Shown piece after piece: positions 34,167 through 43,078 of a stretch of 64,000 nt of DNA. The first letter of the stretch is position 1; every line of letters begins with the position of its first letter. Origin of the DNA: an uncultured Rothia sp. GTDB taxonomy: Bacteria; Actinomycetota; Actinomycetes; Actinomycetales; Micrococcaceae. The stretch spans positions 80,337 through 144,336 of the forward strand of contig CAMIIP010000004.1 in the NCBI GenBank assembly GCA_946222285.1. Reading direction: 5' to 3'. The notes beneath the pieces are model-generated. The model did not search any database and was not told where the DNA came from. It saw nothing but the letters and a program-made list of their open reading frames with translations. The position numbers were made by a program, and so were the translations under genes.

Positions 34167-34694
34167 GTGGTTGAACGTTTCCGCTATTTTTATGATATTG
34201 CCATGGGCGGGCAAGCCCTCGCCTGGGCGCCCATACTCTTTTTGGCTTTCGCTCTTGCTGTTTTTATCGTTCAAGCGATTCGACTCAGCATCATTGACAT
34301 CCGTGAACACCGCCTTCCTGACCGTATTGTTTTGCCCCTTTACGCCTGGGTGGGAATACCGCTTTTTCTTATTCTGCTCATTGATAACGATTTTTGGCGC
34401 GCTCGCGACACCGCTTATTCGGCAATTTTCCTCTTCGGTTGCTACTGGCTGTTTCGTAAAATATCGCGTAATGCTCTGGGTTTTGGTGATGTAAAACTGG
34501 CAGGTGTTATTGGCATGATCTGCGGATTTATTTCGCCGATGAACATTTTCTGGGCATCGCTCATAGCTTTTCTTCTGGGCGGGTTGGTGAGTGCTGTTTT
34601 AGTGGTTTCTAAACGCGTCACCGCTACCTCCCACATACCTTTCGGTCCTTTTATGCTAACTGGCGCCGTCATAGCTCTTTTTATCCCTGCCTAA
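34167..34694 (+). CDS. Stand-alone A24 prepilin-type peptidase
   Basis: A 175-residue membrane aspartic peptidase with six hydrophobic segments. The two active-site Asp regions are IIDIREHRLPDR (about 40-51) and GFGDVKLAGVIG (about 110-121), the second being the G-x-G-D signature. The N-terminal methyltransferase domain of PilD is absent, as in TadV/CpaA types. No pilin, ATPase or tad gene lies in the window, so the substrate must be encoded elsewhere. GTG 34167 is 14 bases after the previous stop; the NUDIX gene follows 16 bases later. Confidence 0.88.
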   Translation: MVERFRYFYDIAMGGQALAWAPILFLAFALAVFIVQAIRLSIIDIREHRLPDRIVLPLYAWVGIPLFLILLIDNDFWRARDTAYSAIFLFGCYWLFRKISRNALGFGDVKLAGVIGMICGFISPMNIFWASLIAFLLGGLVSAVLVVSKRVTATSHIPFGPFMLTGAVIALFIPA

Positions 34695-34710
34695 ACTTCA
34701 GGAGGTTTGC

Positions 34711-35196
34711 GTGCCTACACCCGAATTTATTACTAGCTTGCGCGAGAAAATTGGCCAGGAGATGCTCTGGCTCTCCGGCGCTACTGCGGTTATTCAGCGC
34801 GATTCGGACGGTAAAATTTTGCTGGTTCGACGCGCGGACAATGGGCGGTGGACGCCGGTGACCGGCATTGTTGACCCGGGGGAGAACCCAGCGCTGACGG
34901 TGGTGCGTGAAGCTCAAGAAGAGGCGAACGTGGAGATTGAAGTGATTGCTTTCGCTCAGCTTAAGGCAGACCCTCCTCAACAGTTTTCTAATGGCGACCG
35001 CTGCCAGTTTCTCGATCACACTTTCTACTGTCGCTATATTTCGGGACAGGCAAGGGTCAATGATGAAGAATCTTCCGAGGTGCGTTGGGCTACTCGCGTA
35101 GAAATCGAGGAGCTCTGCGGCGAGAGAATGATTGACCGGATTGATGCCGCCTTGGATTGGCAAAGCGGGGCGAGATTCGGATTTGAACAGGTATAG
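34711..35196 (+). CDS. NUDIX hydrolase
   Basis: A 161-residue pyrophosphohydrolase. The Nudix box is G-IVDPG-E-NPALTVV-REAQEEANV, complete except Ala in place of the last Gly. It acts on a nucleoside diphosphate linked to another group; the substrate is not predictable. GTG 34711 is 6 bases after AGGAGG, so translation should be strong. The C-terminal WATRVEIEEL is typical of MutT-like members. It is followed by a large A/T-flanked hairpin. Confidence 0.9.
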   Translation: MPTPEFITSLREKIGQEMLWLSGATAVIQRDSDGKILLVRRADNGRWTPVTGIVDPGENPALTVVREAQEEANVEIEVIAFAQLKADPPQQFSNGDRCQFLDHTFYCRYISGQARVNDEESSEVRWATRVEIEELCGERMIDRIDAALDWQSGARFGFEQV

Positions 35197-35253
35197 AAGC
35201 GCGAGCAAGTATAAAAATTCGAGTGCTACTCGGTGACCTCCGAGTTAAAACAA

Positions 35254-35317
35254 AAAAATATCTCCGTATACTTCTTCAAAAACTAGTTGTCTGTGAGAAG
35301 CACACGGAGATATTTTT
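35254..35317. terminator. Bidirectional terminator between the NUDIX gene and poxB
   Basis: A long-range hairpin: AAAAATATCTCCGT pairs with ACGGAGATATTTTT (14 bp), and an inner CTTCT/AGAAG pair can extend it. A smaller stem, ACTCGG/CCGAGT, lies just before it at 35228-35245. It serves two convergent genes. Confidence 0.78.
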
Positions 35318-35374
35318 GTTAATGTTTGAGGCTTAAACTGAGTAGCAGAGAATTACCCTGACCGAGCTCGATTC

Positions 35375-37126
35375 CTAGAACTGGCGCCAAGCCCTCGCAT
35401 TGCGCAGGTTAGAGCGCGCCATCGCTACTGCCTCGCCAGCACCGCGGTTGAGCGCGATTTTGGAGAGTGAAGTTGCGAAGCCAACAATCTGGCTGGCCTC
35501 AACCTCCGGCGGCATGGAGAGCGCGTTGGGGTCGGTCATGACTTCCACCAGTGAGGGACCCTGATGAGCGAGAGCCTTCTCGTAGGCAGCTTTCAGATCT
35601 TTCGCGCGGGTTACGCGAATAGCCTGGTAGCCCATGGCCTCTGCAATGGCGGCATAGTTGGTGTCCGGCACGTCCACGCCGTAGTCCTCAAAGCCCTGTA
35701 CCAGTTGCTCTAGCTTGACCATGCCCAAGGTGGAATTGTTGAAAGCCACTACGGTCAGCGGCAGGTTGTACATTTTAGCGGTGAGCAGATCGCCTAAGAG
35801 CATGGAAAGCCCGCCATCGCCGGAGACCGAAATAACCTGACGATGAGGCTGGGCAACCTGGGCACCAATTGCCATAGGCATAGCGTTAGCCATAGATCCG
35901 TGCAGGAAAGAACCGAGGAGTAGACGCTTACCGTTAGGGGTCACATAGCGGGCGGTCCACACGTTGCACATGCCGGTATCAGCGGTGAAAATCGCATCTT
36001 CAGACGCAACCTCATCCAGTATAGCCATCGCGTACTCGGGGTGAATCGGCCCCTTCTTTGAGGGCTTTTCAGCGTAAGCTCCCACGACCTTGGTCATGAT
36101 AGCTTCGTTCTTTTTCAGCAGACCCTTGAGGAACTTACGGTTCTTCTTTTCCTGGACTAAGGGCAGGACGGCGCGCAGGGTAGCGGCGCCGTCGCCTTCG
36201 ATCATGAGACCAACGTTGGTGCGTCGTCCCATAATGGCAGCGTCGCGATCAATCTGAATGGTGTCGGTATCGGGCAGGAACTGGTCGTAGGGGAAATCGG
36301 TGCCGATGAGTAGCATGAGGTCCGCTTCCTTGAGACCTTCGGCTGCTTCGCCGTAACCCAATAGACCGGTCATGCCTACGTCGAAGGGGTTGTCGTACTG
36401 CACGAACATTTTGCCGCGCATGGAGTGACCCACTGGCGCCGCTGCCTTATCTGCTAGGGCAACCAGCTCATCATGGGCGCCTTCGGCACCTGCACCGGCA
36501 AAGATTGCGACCTTATCCGCCTTATTGATGCGGTCAGCAATTTCCTGAATAGTTGTGGAATCAGGTGTGAGCGCCCCGCGGCGGAGCTCGCCCCACTCGG
36601 GTACATTTTCCACTGCCTTTTCGGCAGCAATATCGCCAGGAATAGAGACGACGGCGACGCCCCGGTTGCCTACCGCGTGGCGCATTGCTGAATTCATGAT
36701 GCGTAGTGTCTGCGCGGGGCTGATGGCCATCTCCGAGTAAGAGGAGCAGTCAGCGAAGAGACGATCGGGATGGGTTTCCTGGAAGTAGCTGGTTCCAATT
36801 TGGTCGGAGGGGATATGAGAGGCAATAGCAAGAACCGGCGCGTGAGAGCGGTGGGCATCGTAGAGACCGTTGATGAGGTGCATATTCCCCGGACCGCAGG
36901 AGCCTGCACATACTGCCAGTTCCCCGGTGACCTGGGCTTCTGCGCCAGCGGCAAATGCCGCTACTTCTTCGTGGCGCACATGAACCCAGTCGATGCCGCC
37001 CTTGGCTAAGCCGCCGGATTCGCGCACGGCATCCACAATGGGGTTGAGCGAATCGCCCACAACGCCGTAGATACGCTTAACGCCGGCATCAATAAGTTGC
37101 TGAATAATTTGTTCTGCGAGCTGCAC
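35375..37126 (-). CDS. poxB: Pyruvate dehydrogenase (quinone) / pyruvate oxidase
   Basis: A 583-residue thiamine-diphosphate flavoenzyme that oxidises pyruvate to acetate and CO2 and passes electrons to quinone. The N-terminal ThDP catalytic Glu region (VRHEEVAAFAAGAEAQ), PGNMHLINGLYDA, and the C-terminal ThDP motif ISVSGDGGLSMLLGDLLTA...FNNST are present. The C-terminal 25 residues (ALNRGAGEAVAMARSNLRN) fit the lipid-binding helix of PoxB rather than acetolactate synthase. GTG 37126 lies 6 bases after GAAAGGAA; the longer frame from 37165 would contain that site. Confidence 0.94.
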   Translation of the reverse strand: MQLAEQIIQQLIDAGVKRIYGVVGDSLNPIVDAVRESGGLAKGGIDWVHVRHEEVAAFAAGAEAQVTGELAVCAGSCGPGNMHLINGLYDAHRSHAPVLAIASHIPSDQIGTSYFQETHPDRLFADCSSYSEMAISPAQTLRIMNSAMRHAVGNRGVAVVSIPGDIAAEKAVENVPEWGELRRGALTPDSTTIQEIADRINKADKVAIFAGAGAEGAHDELVALADKAAAPVGHSMRGKMFVQYDNPFDVGMTGLLGYGEAAEGLKEADLMLLIGTDFPYDQFLPDTDTIQIDRDAAIMGRRTNVGLMIEGDGAATLRAVLPLVQEKKNRKFLKGLLKKNEAIMTKVVGAYAEKPSKKGPIHPEYAMAILDEVASEDAIFTADTGMCNVWTARYVTPNGKRLLLGSFLHGSMANAMPMAIGAQVAQPHRQVISVSGDGGLSMLLGDLLTAKMYNLPLTVVAFNNSTLGMVKLEQLVQGFEDYGVDVPDTNYAAIAEAMGYQAIRVTRAKDLKAAYEKALAHQGPSLVEVMTDPNALSMPPEVEASQIVGFATSLSKIALNRGAGEAVAMARSNLRNARAWRQF

Positions 37127-37255
37127 AGTCTGTTCCTTTCCAAGTCTTTCTATAAGGTCTAGCAAAAATGATCGCTACCTTATTCCAAAACTAAGCCTAC
37201 TGTGATTCGAAACGCCGGAACCTATAGTTGGTGTCACAGTATCTGAAGGAACAAA

Positions 37256-37294
37256 GAAAAATCCCCGCTCTTTGCAGTGAAGAAAGGGCGGGGA
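37256..37294 (-). terminator. Terminator after fumC
   Basis: The stem TCCCCGCTCTTT with AAAGGGCGGGGA (12 bp, one G-T pair). Read on the minus strand it is followed by a run of T. It lies 26 bases after the fumC stop. Confidence 0.88.
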
Positions 37295-37319
37295 CTGTAG
37301 TTCTCAAAACCGAGCCGGT

Positions 37320-38726
37320 TTAGTAGTTACCGAGCATCTTAGTTACATCCAGTGCTTCATCGAGCTGTTCTTCGGTGACTTCGCCGCGTTCCACATAGCC
37401 CAGGGCAACAACTGCTTCGCGTACCGTTACCTTGTGGGCAACCGAGTACTTAGCGATTTTTGCTGCTGCCTCGTAGCCGATGAGCTTGTTCATGGGGGTC
37501 ACGGTTGAGGGGGAGGCTTCGGCAAGGAAACGGGCACGTTCCACGTTAGCTTCCAGCCCGTCAATCATCTTGTCCGCCATTACGCGGGAAGTGTTGGAGA
37601 GTAGGCGGATGGACTGGAGCAGGTTAGCCGCCATGACGGGAATACCCACGTTGAGCTCGAAAGCGCCGTTGGTGGAGGAGAGTGCGATGGTGGTGTCGTT
37701 ACCAATGATCTGAGCGCAGACCATAATGGACGCTTCACAGATGACCGGATTGACCTTACCGGGCATGATGGAGGAGCCAGGCTGAAGGTCGGGAATGTGT
37801 AGTTCGCCAAGACCGGTGTTGGGCCCTGAGCCCATCCAACGCAGATCGTTGTTGATCTTCATGATGGAGTAGGCGATGTTGCGAAGCTGACCCGAGGCTT
37901 CAATGAGACCGTCTCGGTTAGCCTGCGCTTCGAAGTGGTTACGGGCTTCGGTCAGCGGCAAGCCGGTTTCTTCGGCGAGTAGTTCAATGACGCGAGCGGA
38001 GAAACCATCGGGAGTGTTAATGCCGGTGCCGACGGCGGTGCCTCCCAGGGGTACTTCAGCAACGCGGGGCAGGGAAGCCTCAATGCGTTCGATACCGTAG
38101 CGTACCTGCGCCGCATAACCGCTAAATTCCTGGCCCAAGGTCACGGGAGTCGCATCCATGAGGTGGGTACGACCTGACTTAACAACGCTCTTAAATTCTT
38201 CTGCCTTGCGCTCAAGCGACTCTGCCAGATACTCCAGGGCGGGCTTAAGGTCGTTGATGAGAGCGGATGTTGCCGCTACGTGTACGGAGGTGGGGAAAAC
38301 GTCGTTAGAAGACTGCGAGGCGTTCACATGGTCATTGGGGTGAACGGTAATGTCCTTACCCTCTAGCGCCTGGTTGGCCAGGTTTGCCAGCACCTCGTTG
38401 GTGTTCATGTTGGAGGACGTTCCTGAGCCGGTCTGGAAGACGTCGATGGGGAAATGCTCATCGTATTCACCGGTTGCTACTAAATCAGCGGCGTCGCGAA
38501 TTGCCTGGGCGCGCTCAGCATCGAGTACGTTCAGTTCTTCGTTCGCGGTTGCCGCAGCTTTCTTGATGAGAGCAAGAGCCTTGATGTGGGCAGATTCTAG
38601 AGTTTGACCGGAGAGAGGGAAGTTCTCTACCGCACGCTGAGTCTGTGCGCTGTAGAGGGCGTTCTGAGGAACGCGGACTTCACCCATGGTGTCGTGTTCA
38701 ATGCGGTATTCAGTGTTATCAGTCAT
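37320..38726 (-). CDS. fumC: Class II fumarate hydratase
   Basis: A 468-residue TCA-cycle enzyme that hydrates fumarate to malate; it is iron-free and oxygen-stable. The lyase signature GSSIMPGKVNP is intact, with TGSGTSSNMNTNEV, HPNDHVNASQSSNDVFPT and SGRTHLMDATPV as the other active-site blocks. Length is full. Codon use is GC-rich and biased as in eno, suggesting high expression. It is transcribed alone with its own terminator, directly after the esterase gene on the same strand. Confidence 0.97.
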   Translation of the reverse strand: MTDNTEYRIEHDTMGEVRVPQNALYSAQTQRAVENFPLSGQTLESAHIKALALIKKAAATANEELNVLDAERAQAIRDAADLVATGEYDEHFPIDVFQTGSGTSSNMNTNEVLANLANQALEGKDITVHPNDHVNASQSSNDVFPTSVHVAATSALINDLKPALEYLAESLERKAEEFKSVVKSGRTHLMDATPVTLGQEFSGYAAQVRYGIERIEASLPRVAEVPLGGTAVGTGINTPDGFSARVIELLAEETGLPLTEARNHFEAQANRDGLIEASGQLRNIAYSIMKINNDLRWMGSGPNTGLGELHIPDLQPGSSIMPGKVNPVICEASIMVCAQIIGNDTTIALSSTNGAFELNVGIPVMAANLLQSIRLLSNTSRVMADKMIDGLEANVERARFLAEASPSTVTPMNKLIGYEAAAKIAKYSVAHKVTVREAVVALGYVERGEVTEEQLDEALDVTKMLGNY

Positions 38727-38788
38727 ACCCTTTATCCTAGTCTGTTGAACTTGACCGTATCTTCTTCAGTAGCTTAAAAGAGCAATTT

Positions 38789-40027
38789 TTACAGATTATC
38801 AAGGGCTGAAAGAGCTTCTATGATTCCATGACGCCAGCATGCGTAATCGTGCCCGCCACAATAAATTCTGGAAGTGTGATTGACATTTTGAGCAGAAAGA
38901 ATTTCCTCAAATGCCAGATTCCAGCTCATAAGGTAGCCTTCATATTTACCGACTTCGTGGAAGATCTCAATACCGGATGGAAACGGGTCGGTGAGCCAGT
39001 TTTGAAGAATCTGCCCTTCCTGTTCTCCTTTTGCGCCATCGAACCACCAAAACGCTCCTGATTGAACGATGGCCTTAGAAATAGAACGAGGAATTTTTCG
39101 GACCACTTGAGAGGCTGCTAATCCTCCTAAAGATCCTCCGGCAATAATGCATCGTTCTGCGGGTGGGATCTCGAATTTAGTGCGTGCCCACGGTAGACCT
39201 ATCGATACGAGCCAATCAGCTAGATAGTTTTGGTCTCCGAGGAAGTGATTTCGGGTTAGTGATGCGGTGGGTTCAATCAGCATGAGCGCGGTGGAGCTCG
39301 TGGGAGAATGTTTCGTCATTGCTGAATCTAAAACTGGCCATAGAGGGTACTCCTCAACATAGGTTTGCCCGTCGCACACGATGAGTAGTGTATCTACCTG
39401 AGCTGGTTGATAGAGCCAGATCTGTACCTTATCGAAGGCATTTAGACCCGGTAGCAAAGTTTGCTGAGGGAGCAGATTAGAGCCGATTATGTTAAAGCTG
39501 AGCGAAGAAGAAGGTTCTAAAACTTGGCGAGTAGCTAAACATTTTGAACGATCTTCGATGCTCATCTGTAAAGGGCGAAGCGGCTGTGTTCTGCTGAAGA
39601 AATCTTTCCATTCTCTCCTTGTGCTGAGACTGGATAACTCCTGATAGGTGGTGCGGATAAAACCTATGGTTGCGCGTATATCGGTTTCCAGGAGAAAGCG
39701 TCCATAGTGGAAATGCTGATTCTGAAGGTGAAGGGTGCTGAGGGTAAAGGGAGTCAAATCGGTCTTGTTCATATGAGTTAGCGTGTCAATGACGACGACA
39801 ATTTTTTCTGAGGGTGTTTTTTGAGGGAAGAAAACCGTCATTGCTTGTAATCCGGGGTGATCTGAAGATTCTACGAAGAAGCCACCGTCCTTCTGAAATG
39901 GAGCGGCCAGAAAGGTATGTAATCTTTTACCTGATTCATCGTCTCTGATGGGTGGGGGCGGAACGAATTTACCTTCTTCAATAGCGTCGAAATCAAGCTG
40001 AAATTCTTGAATGTGCCCCTCGGTCAT
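38789..40027 (-). CDS. Siderophore (enterochelin-type) esterase
   Basis: A 412-residue alpha/beta hydrolase of the Fes family, which cleaves ferric tri-ester siderophores inside the cell to release iron. An N-terminal Fes-type beta domain (about 1-215, with many aromatic residues) precedes the catalytic part: nucleophile loop IIAGGSLGGLAAS and His in IYCGGHDYACWRHG. There is no signal peptide, so it should be cytosolic. It is divergent from a siderophore ABC transporter with an iron-box-like palindrome between them. ATG 40027 is 58 bases from that palindrome. Confidence 0.88.
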   Translation of the reverse strand: MTEGHIQEFQLDFDAIEEGKFVPPPPIRDDESGKRLHTFLAAPFQKDGGFFVESSDHPGLQAMTVFFPQKTPSEKIVVVIDTLTHMNKTDLTPFTLSTLHLQNQHFHYGRFLLETDIRATIGFIRTTYQELSSLSTRREWKDFFSRTQPLRPLQMSIEDRSKCLATRQVLEPSSSLSFNIIGSNLLPQQTLLPGLNAFDKVQIWLYQPAQVDTLLIVCDGQTYVEEYPLWPVLDSAMTKHSPTSSTALMLIEPTASLTRNHFLGDQNYLADWLVSIGLPWARTKFEIPPAERCIIAGGSLGGLAASQVVRKIPRSISKAIVQSGAFWWFDGAKGEQEGQILQNWLTDPFPSGIEIFHEVGKYEGYLMSWNLAFEEILSAQNVNHTSRIYCGGHDYACWRHGIIEALSALDNL

Positions 40028-40083
40028 AAGGCGCTTCTGAAATATGGTGTTAGTGCCAGAAAGAATGGTTCATCTCCTCTCTT

Positions 40084-40102
40084 AATTAGGGTATCCTAAA
40101 TA
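40084..40102. promoter_or_regulatory. DtxR/IdeR-like iron box between esterase and siderophore transporter
   Basis: TTAGG-GTAT-CCTAA (40086-40099) is a perfect arm-to-arm inverted repeat in a 19-base block beginning AATTAGGG. It matches the TTAGG...CCTAA shape of DtxR/IdeR operators. It lies between two divergent iron genes, so ferrous iron should repress both through DtxR/IdeR. A further half-like CCCTAAGG occurs at 40116-40123. Confidence 0.8.
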
Positions 40103-40126
40103 TTTGTGTTGCTTGCCCTAAGGAAA

Positions 40127-41194
40127 ATGATTGAAGTAGGTAGAGTGCAGAAAATACCACCGACAACAAAGCTGGGAGTTCCGGCTATATTCCGTCTTGT
40201 AGGATTACGACGGTCTGCAATCCTCGTATCTTGTGCGCTCATGCTTCTGATTTGTGTGGGTCTTTCTCTAGCAATCGGTTCATCCAACATTCCTCTTAGC
40301 CAGGTTATTCATTACCTGCAATATCCAGATGGCTCCAACGACAGTTATATCGTCAATGAAGTGCGAATGAACCGTACCGTTCTCGGGATTCTCGTGGGGG
40401 CATCACTCGCTGTTGCCGGCGCAGTAATGCAGAGTATCACCCGTAATCCACTGGCAGATCCTGGACTTCTTGGAGTAAATTCTGGAGCCTCATTGGCTAT
40501 AGTGCTCGGAGCAACCATCGGTCTAGATACATCTACCGGTTCACAAATCATCCTTGCTTTTTTGGGAGCTTTACTCGCAAGCCTGGTTGTCTATGCCATA
40601 GGAAATATGGGAAGGAACGGGGGCTCTCCTTTGCGTTTGGTTCTGGCGGGCATCGCTTTTTCTACAGCTAGTGGCGGAATCATTGGCGCGCTTCTGATTA
40701 TTAATCCCCGGGTCTTTGACACCTTTCGATTCTGGGATGTTGGGGCTCTTACAAGAACCGAGATTTCTCTCTGGAGCCTCATTATTCCGATGGCTTTAGG
40801 GTTCATCGTGATCGGCTTTATCATCTCGGCCCTATCTTCTCTGGATCTGGGAGATGAGATGGCTATAGCACTGGGAACAAAAGTTGCACGTACTCGTCTA
40901 CTGGCATTAATTTCGTTGACTCTTTTGTGTGCTACTGCAACAGCTGCAGCCGGTCCTATCAGTTTTGTAGGGCTAATGATTCCATATTTTGCCGGTATTA
41001 TCATCGGAAAAAATAGGGGATGGATCATCCTTACCTGCGCTCTCTTAGGTCCAATTCTTATGCTGAGTGCCGACGTATTAGGTCGCATCATCATCCGGCC
41101 TACCGAGATGCAAGTAGGGCTTCTAACAGCTTTTGTAGGATCACCGGTTCTACTCTTTTTGGTGTTGAGAATGAGAGGGCTGAACGCCTCATGA
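40127..41194 (+). CDS. Siderophore ABC transporter permease 1 (FecCD/BtuC family)
   Basis: A 355-residue membrane protein with nine to ten hydrophobic segments. Family blocks: VRMNRTVLGILVGASLAVAGAVMQSITRNPLADPGLLGVNSGASLA, and near the end GPISFVGLMIPYFAGII. It pairs with the next gene to form the heterodimeric channel for a ferric siderophore. The frame is open from GTG 40106; ATG 40127 lies only 2 bases after AAGGA and GTG 40145 is also possible, so the start is uncertain. It is first in a permease-permease-ATPase-binding protein operon under the iron box. Confidence 0.93.
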   Translation: MIEVGRVQKIPPTTKLGVPAIFRLVGLRRSAILVSCALMLLICVGLSLAIGSSNIPLSQVIHYLQYPDGSNDSYIVNEVRMNRTVLGILVGASLAVAGAVMQSITRNPLADPGLLGVNSGASLAIVLGATIGLDTSTGSQIILAFLGALLASLVVYAIGNMGRNGGSPLRLVLAGIAFSTASGGIIGALLIINPRVFDTFRFWDVGALTRTEISLWSLIIPMALGFIVIGFIISALSSLDLGDEMAIALGTKVARTRLLALISLTLLCATATAAAGPISFVGLMIPYFAGIIIGKNRGWIILTCALLGPILMLSADVLGRIIIRPTEMQVGLLTAFVGSPVLLFLVLRMRGLNAS

Positions 41195-42270
41195 ACTCTT
41201 TTTCCTCTGCACAAAACAAAAAAATAAAACCCTCACATACCCTGTGGTTACGAGCTGGCTCTTACAGCCTTCTGCTGGGACGCCGTCCGAGTATATTAAC
41301 CGCTGTCTTGGCAATTGCGGTGATTGTCTTGGGCATTTATGGTCTAGGAATTGGTGGATCATCAATAGGACATAGAGAAGTCTTCGACGTTATGACCGGT
41401 GCTGGCAAACGAGGGCATCAATTCATCATTTTTGAATGGAGAATTCCAAGAACCCTTGCCGCAATTACCGTGGGCATAGCTTTGGGTGTATCTGGGAGTA
41501 TCTTTCAAACTATCACGCAAAACCCGCTCGGAAGCCCCGATCTTATAGGTTTTACAGCCGGAGCACAGACAGGAATTCTCGTAGCGATTATTTTTGTGGG
41601 AAATTCTCTTGCCACTATCACAGCATTTTCTTTAGTAGGAGGTATCCTCACTGGAGCTGTGATCTATTCGATATCAATTGTCAGAGGAGGCTTAGGCAAA
41701 CTCAGACTTATCTTGAGCGGAATCGCAATCAGTTCAATGCTGGGATCTTTCAATCGTTGGCTTATTATCCAAGCAGACTCAGATACCGCATATGGGGCGA
41801 TGAAGTCGGTCACAGGAACCCTTGCAAAAGTTAGCTGGGAAGTGGCTCTACCGTGCATGGCGGGAATCGCCCTTGTTGTTAGTGCCACCCTATTTTTTAA
41901 AAAAACCCTCGATTTACTCTCCCTGGGTTCCGAGACCAGCATAACGCTGGGGGTAAATTCCAATGTTTCGCAGGGGCTATTGGTGCTACTGGGAGTCTGT
42001 TTGGTGGCATTTTCAACAATTGTGGCAGGCCCTATTTCTTTTATCGCTCTTCTTGCTCCGCATATTGCACGAAGTATCAGCGATACACCGAGAGCACCAT
42101 TGCTGGTATCCGGTCTTGTGGGAGCTTTGTTGCTGACGAGTGCAGACCTCTTGAGCCAATCATTCTTTGAAAATCTTCCAGTCGGTATCGTCACAGCGGC
42201 CATCGGAGGTCTCTACTTTATCGGTTTACTCATCTCAGAGGCGAGAAAAAACAATGAACGCACGCTTTGA
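41191..42270 (+). CDS. Siderophore ABC transporter permease 2 (FecCD/BtuC family)
   Basis: A 359-residue partner permease. After a polar 40-residue start come the family blocks FEWRIPRTLAAITVGIALGVSGSIFQTITQNPLGSPDLIGFTAGAQTG and AGPISFIALLAPHIARSI, where F-I-A-L-x-x-P-H is the loop that contacts the ATPase. ATG 41191 overlaps the previous stop (ATGA), so the two permeases are translationally coupled. The longer open frame upstream is inside the first permease and not used. Its end overlaps the ATPase gene by 17 bases. Confidence 0.93.
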   Translation: MNSFSSAQNKKIKPSHTLWLRAGSYSLLLGRRPSILTAVLAIAVIVLGIYGLGIGGSSIGHREVFDVMTGAGKRGHQFIIFEWRIPRTLAAITVGIALGVSGSIFQTITQNPLGSPDLIGFTAGAQTGILVAIIFVGNSLATITAFSLVGGILTGAVIYSISIVRGGLGKLRLILSGIAISSMLGSFNRWLIIQADSDTAYGAMKSVTGTLAKVSWEVALPCMAGIALVVSATLFFKKTLDLLSLGSETSITLGVNSNVSQGLLVLLGVCLVAFSTIVAGPISFIALLAPHIARSISDTPRAPLLVSGLVGALLLTSADLLSQSFFENLPVGIVTAAIGGLYFIGLLISEARKNNERTL

Positions 42271-43042
42271 ATTAAAAAACGCGACTTTAGGTTATGACCA
42301 GCGAATTATCTCTCAAAACCTTAATCTCAAAATTCCCGAGGGAGAATTTACAGTCATTGTTGGCGCAAATGCTTCAGGCAAATCGACCCTTCTGAAATCT
42401 TTAGCCAGAATCCTCAAACCGCTAGAAGGCGAAATTCTTCTGAACCAAGAGAATATACACCAACTAAAAACTAAAGAGGTCGCCCGAGAAGTCGGATTTC
42501 TTTCCCAAAACGCGCTTGCCCCAGAGAAAATGCTGGTTCGTGACCTTGTAGCCCAGGGGCGTGCCCCTCATCAAAATATTCTGCGCCAATGGAATGCAGA
42601 AGACCATGAAGCAGTAGAAAAAGCACTGAAGTTAACAAAAACTCTAGAGCTGAGTAATAGATACGTTGATGAACTTTCTGGTGGACAACGGCAACGAGTA
42701 TGGATTGCGATGGCTTTAGCCCAAGATACCGAAACGATCCTCTTAGATGAGCCCACAACATTTCTTGACCTACGGCATCAAATAGAAATTTTGGAACTCT
42801 GCCAGAGACTACATCAAGAAGAAAACAGAACCATCGTGGCTGTTCTTCATGAGTTAAACCAAGCTGCACGCTACGCAACCCACCTTATCGCCATGAAACA
42901 GGGGGAAATCATTGCAGAAGGAACCGCTGAAAGCGTAGTGACAGAAAGCAAAATTGACAGAATTTTTGGTCTAAAAACCAAAATAATTCCAGATCCGGTA
43001 TCTGGAAAACCGCTAGTGATTCCTTTAGAAATCAACGCCTAA
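42254..43042 (+). CDS. Siderophore ABC transporter ATP-binding protein
   Basis: A 262-residue FepC/FecE-type ATPase. Walker A is GANASGKST (about residues 36-44), signature LSGGQRQRVWIAMAL, Walker B TILLDEPTTFLDLRHQIE and switch His in VLHELNQAARYA. ATG 42254 is inside the permease gene (17-base overlap). Three consecutive 60-base lines here (42301-42480) have 72 of 180 G+C, clearly lower than housekeeping genes in the window, which suggests acquisition by transfer. Confidence 0.95.
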   Translation: MNARFELKNATLGYDQRIISQNLNLKIPEGEFTVIVGANASGKSTLLKSLARILKPLEGEILLNQENIHQLKTKEVAREVGFLSQNALAPEKMLVRDLVAQGRAPHQNILRQWNAEDHEAVEKALKLTKTLELSNRYVDELSGGQRQRVWIAMALAQDTETILLDEPTTFLDLRHQIEILELCQRLHQEENRTIVAVLHELNQAARYATHLIAMKQGEIIAEGTAESVVTESKIDRIFGLKTKIIPDPVSGKPLVIPLEINA

Positions 43043-43078
43043 AAACTTCTAACGGAATACCACCTATCTAAGGAAAAT

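Noticed and set aside
40591..41214. 207-codon open frame opposite the first siderophore permease
   Set aside because: The hydrophobic helices on the plus strand explain the lack of stops; the antisense protein is Arg/Pro/Ile-rich and unlike any family.
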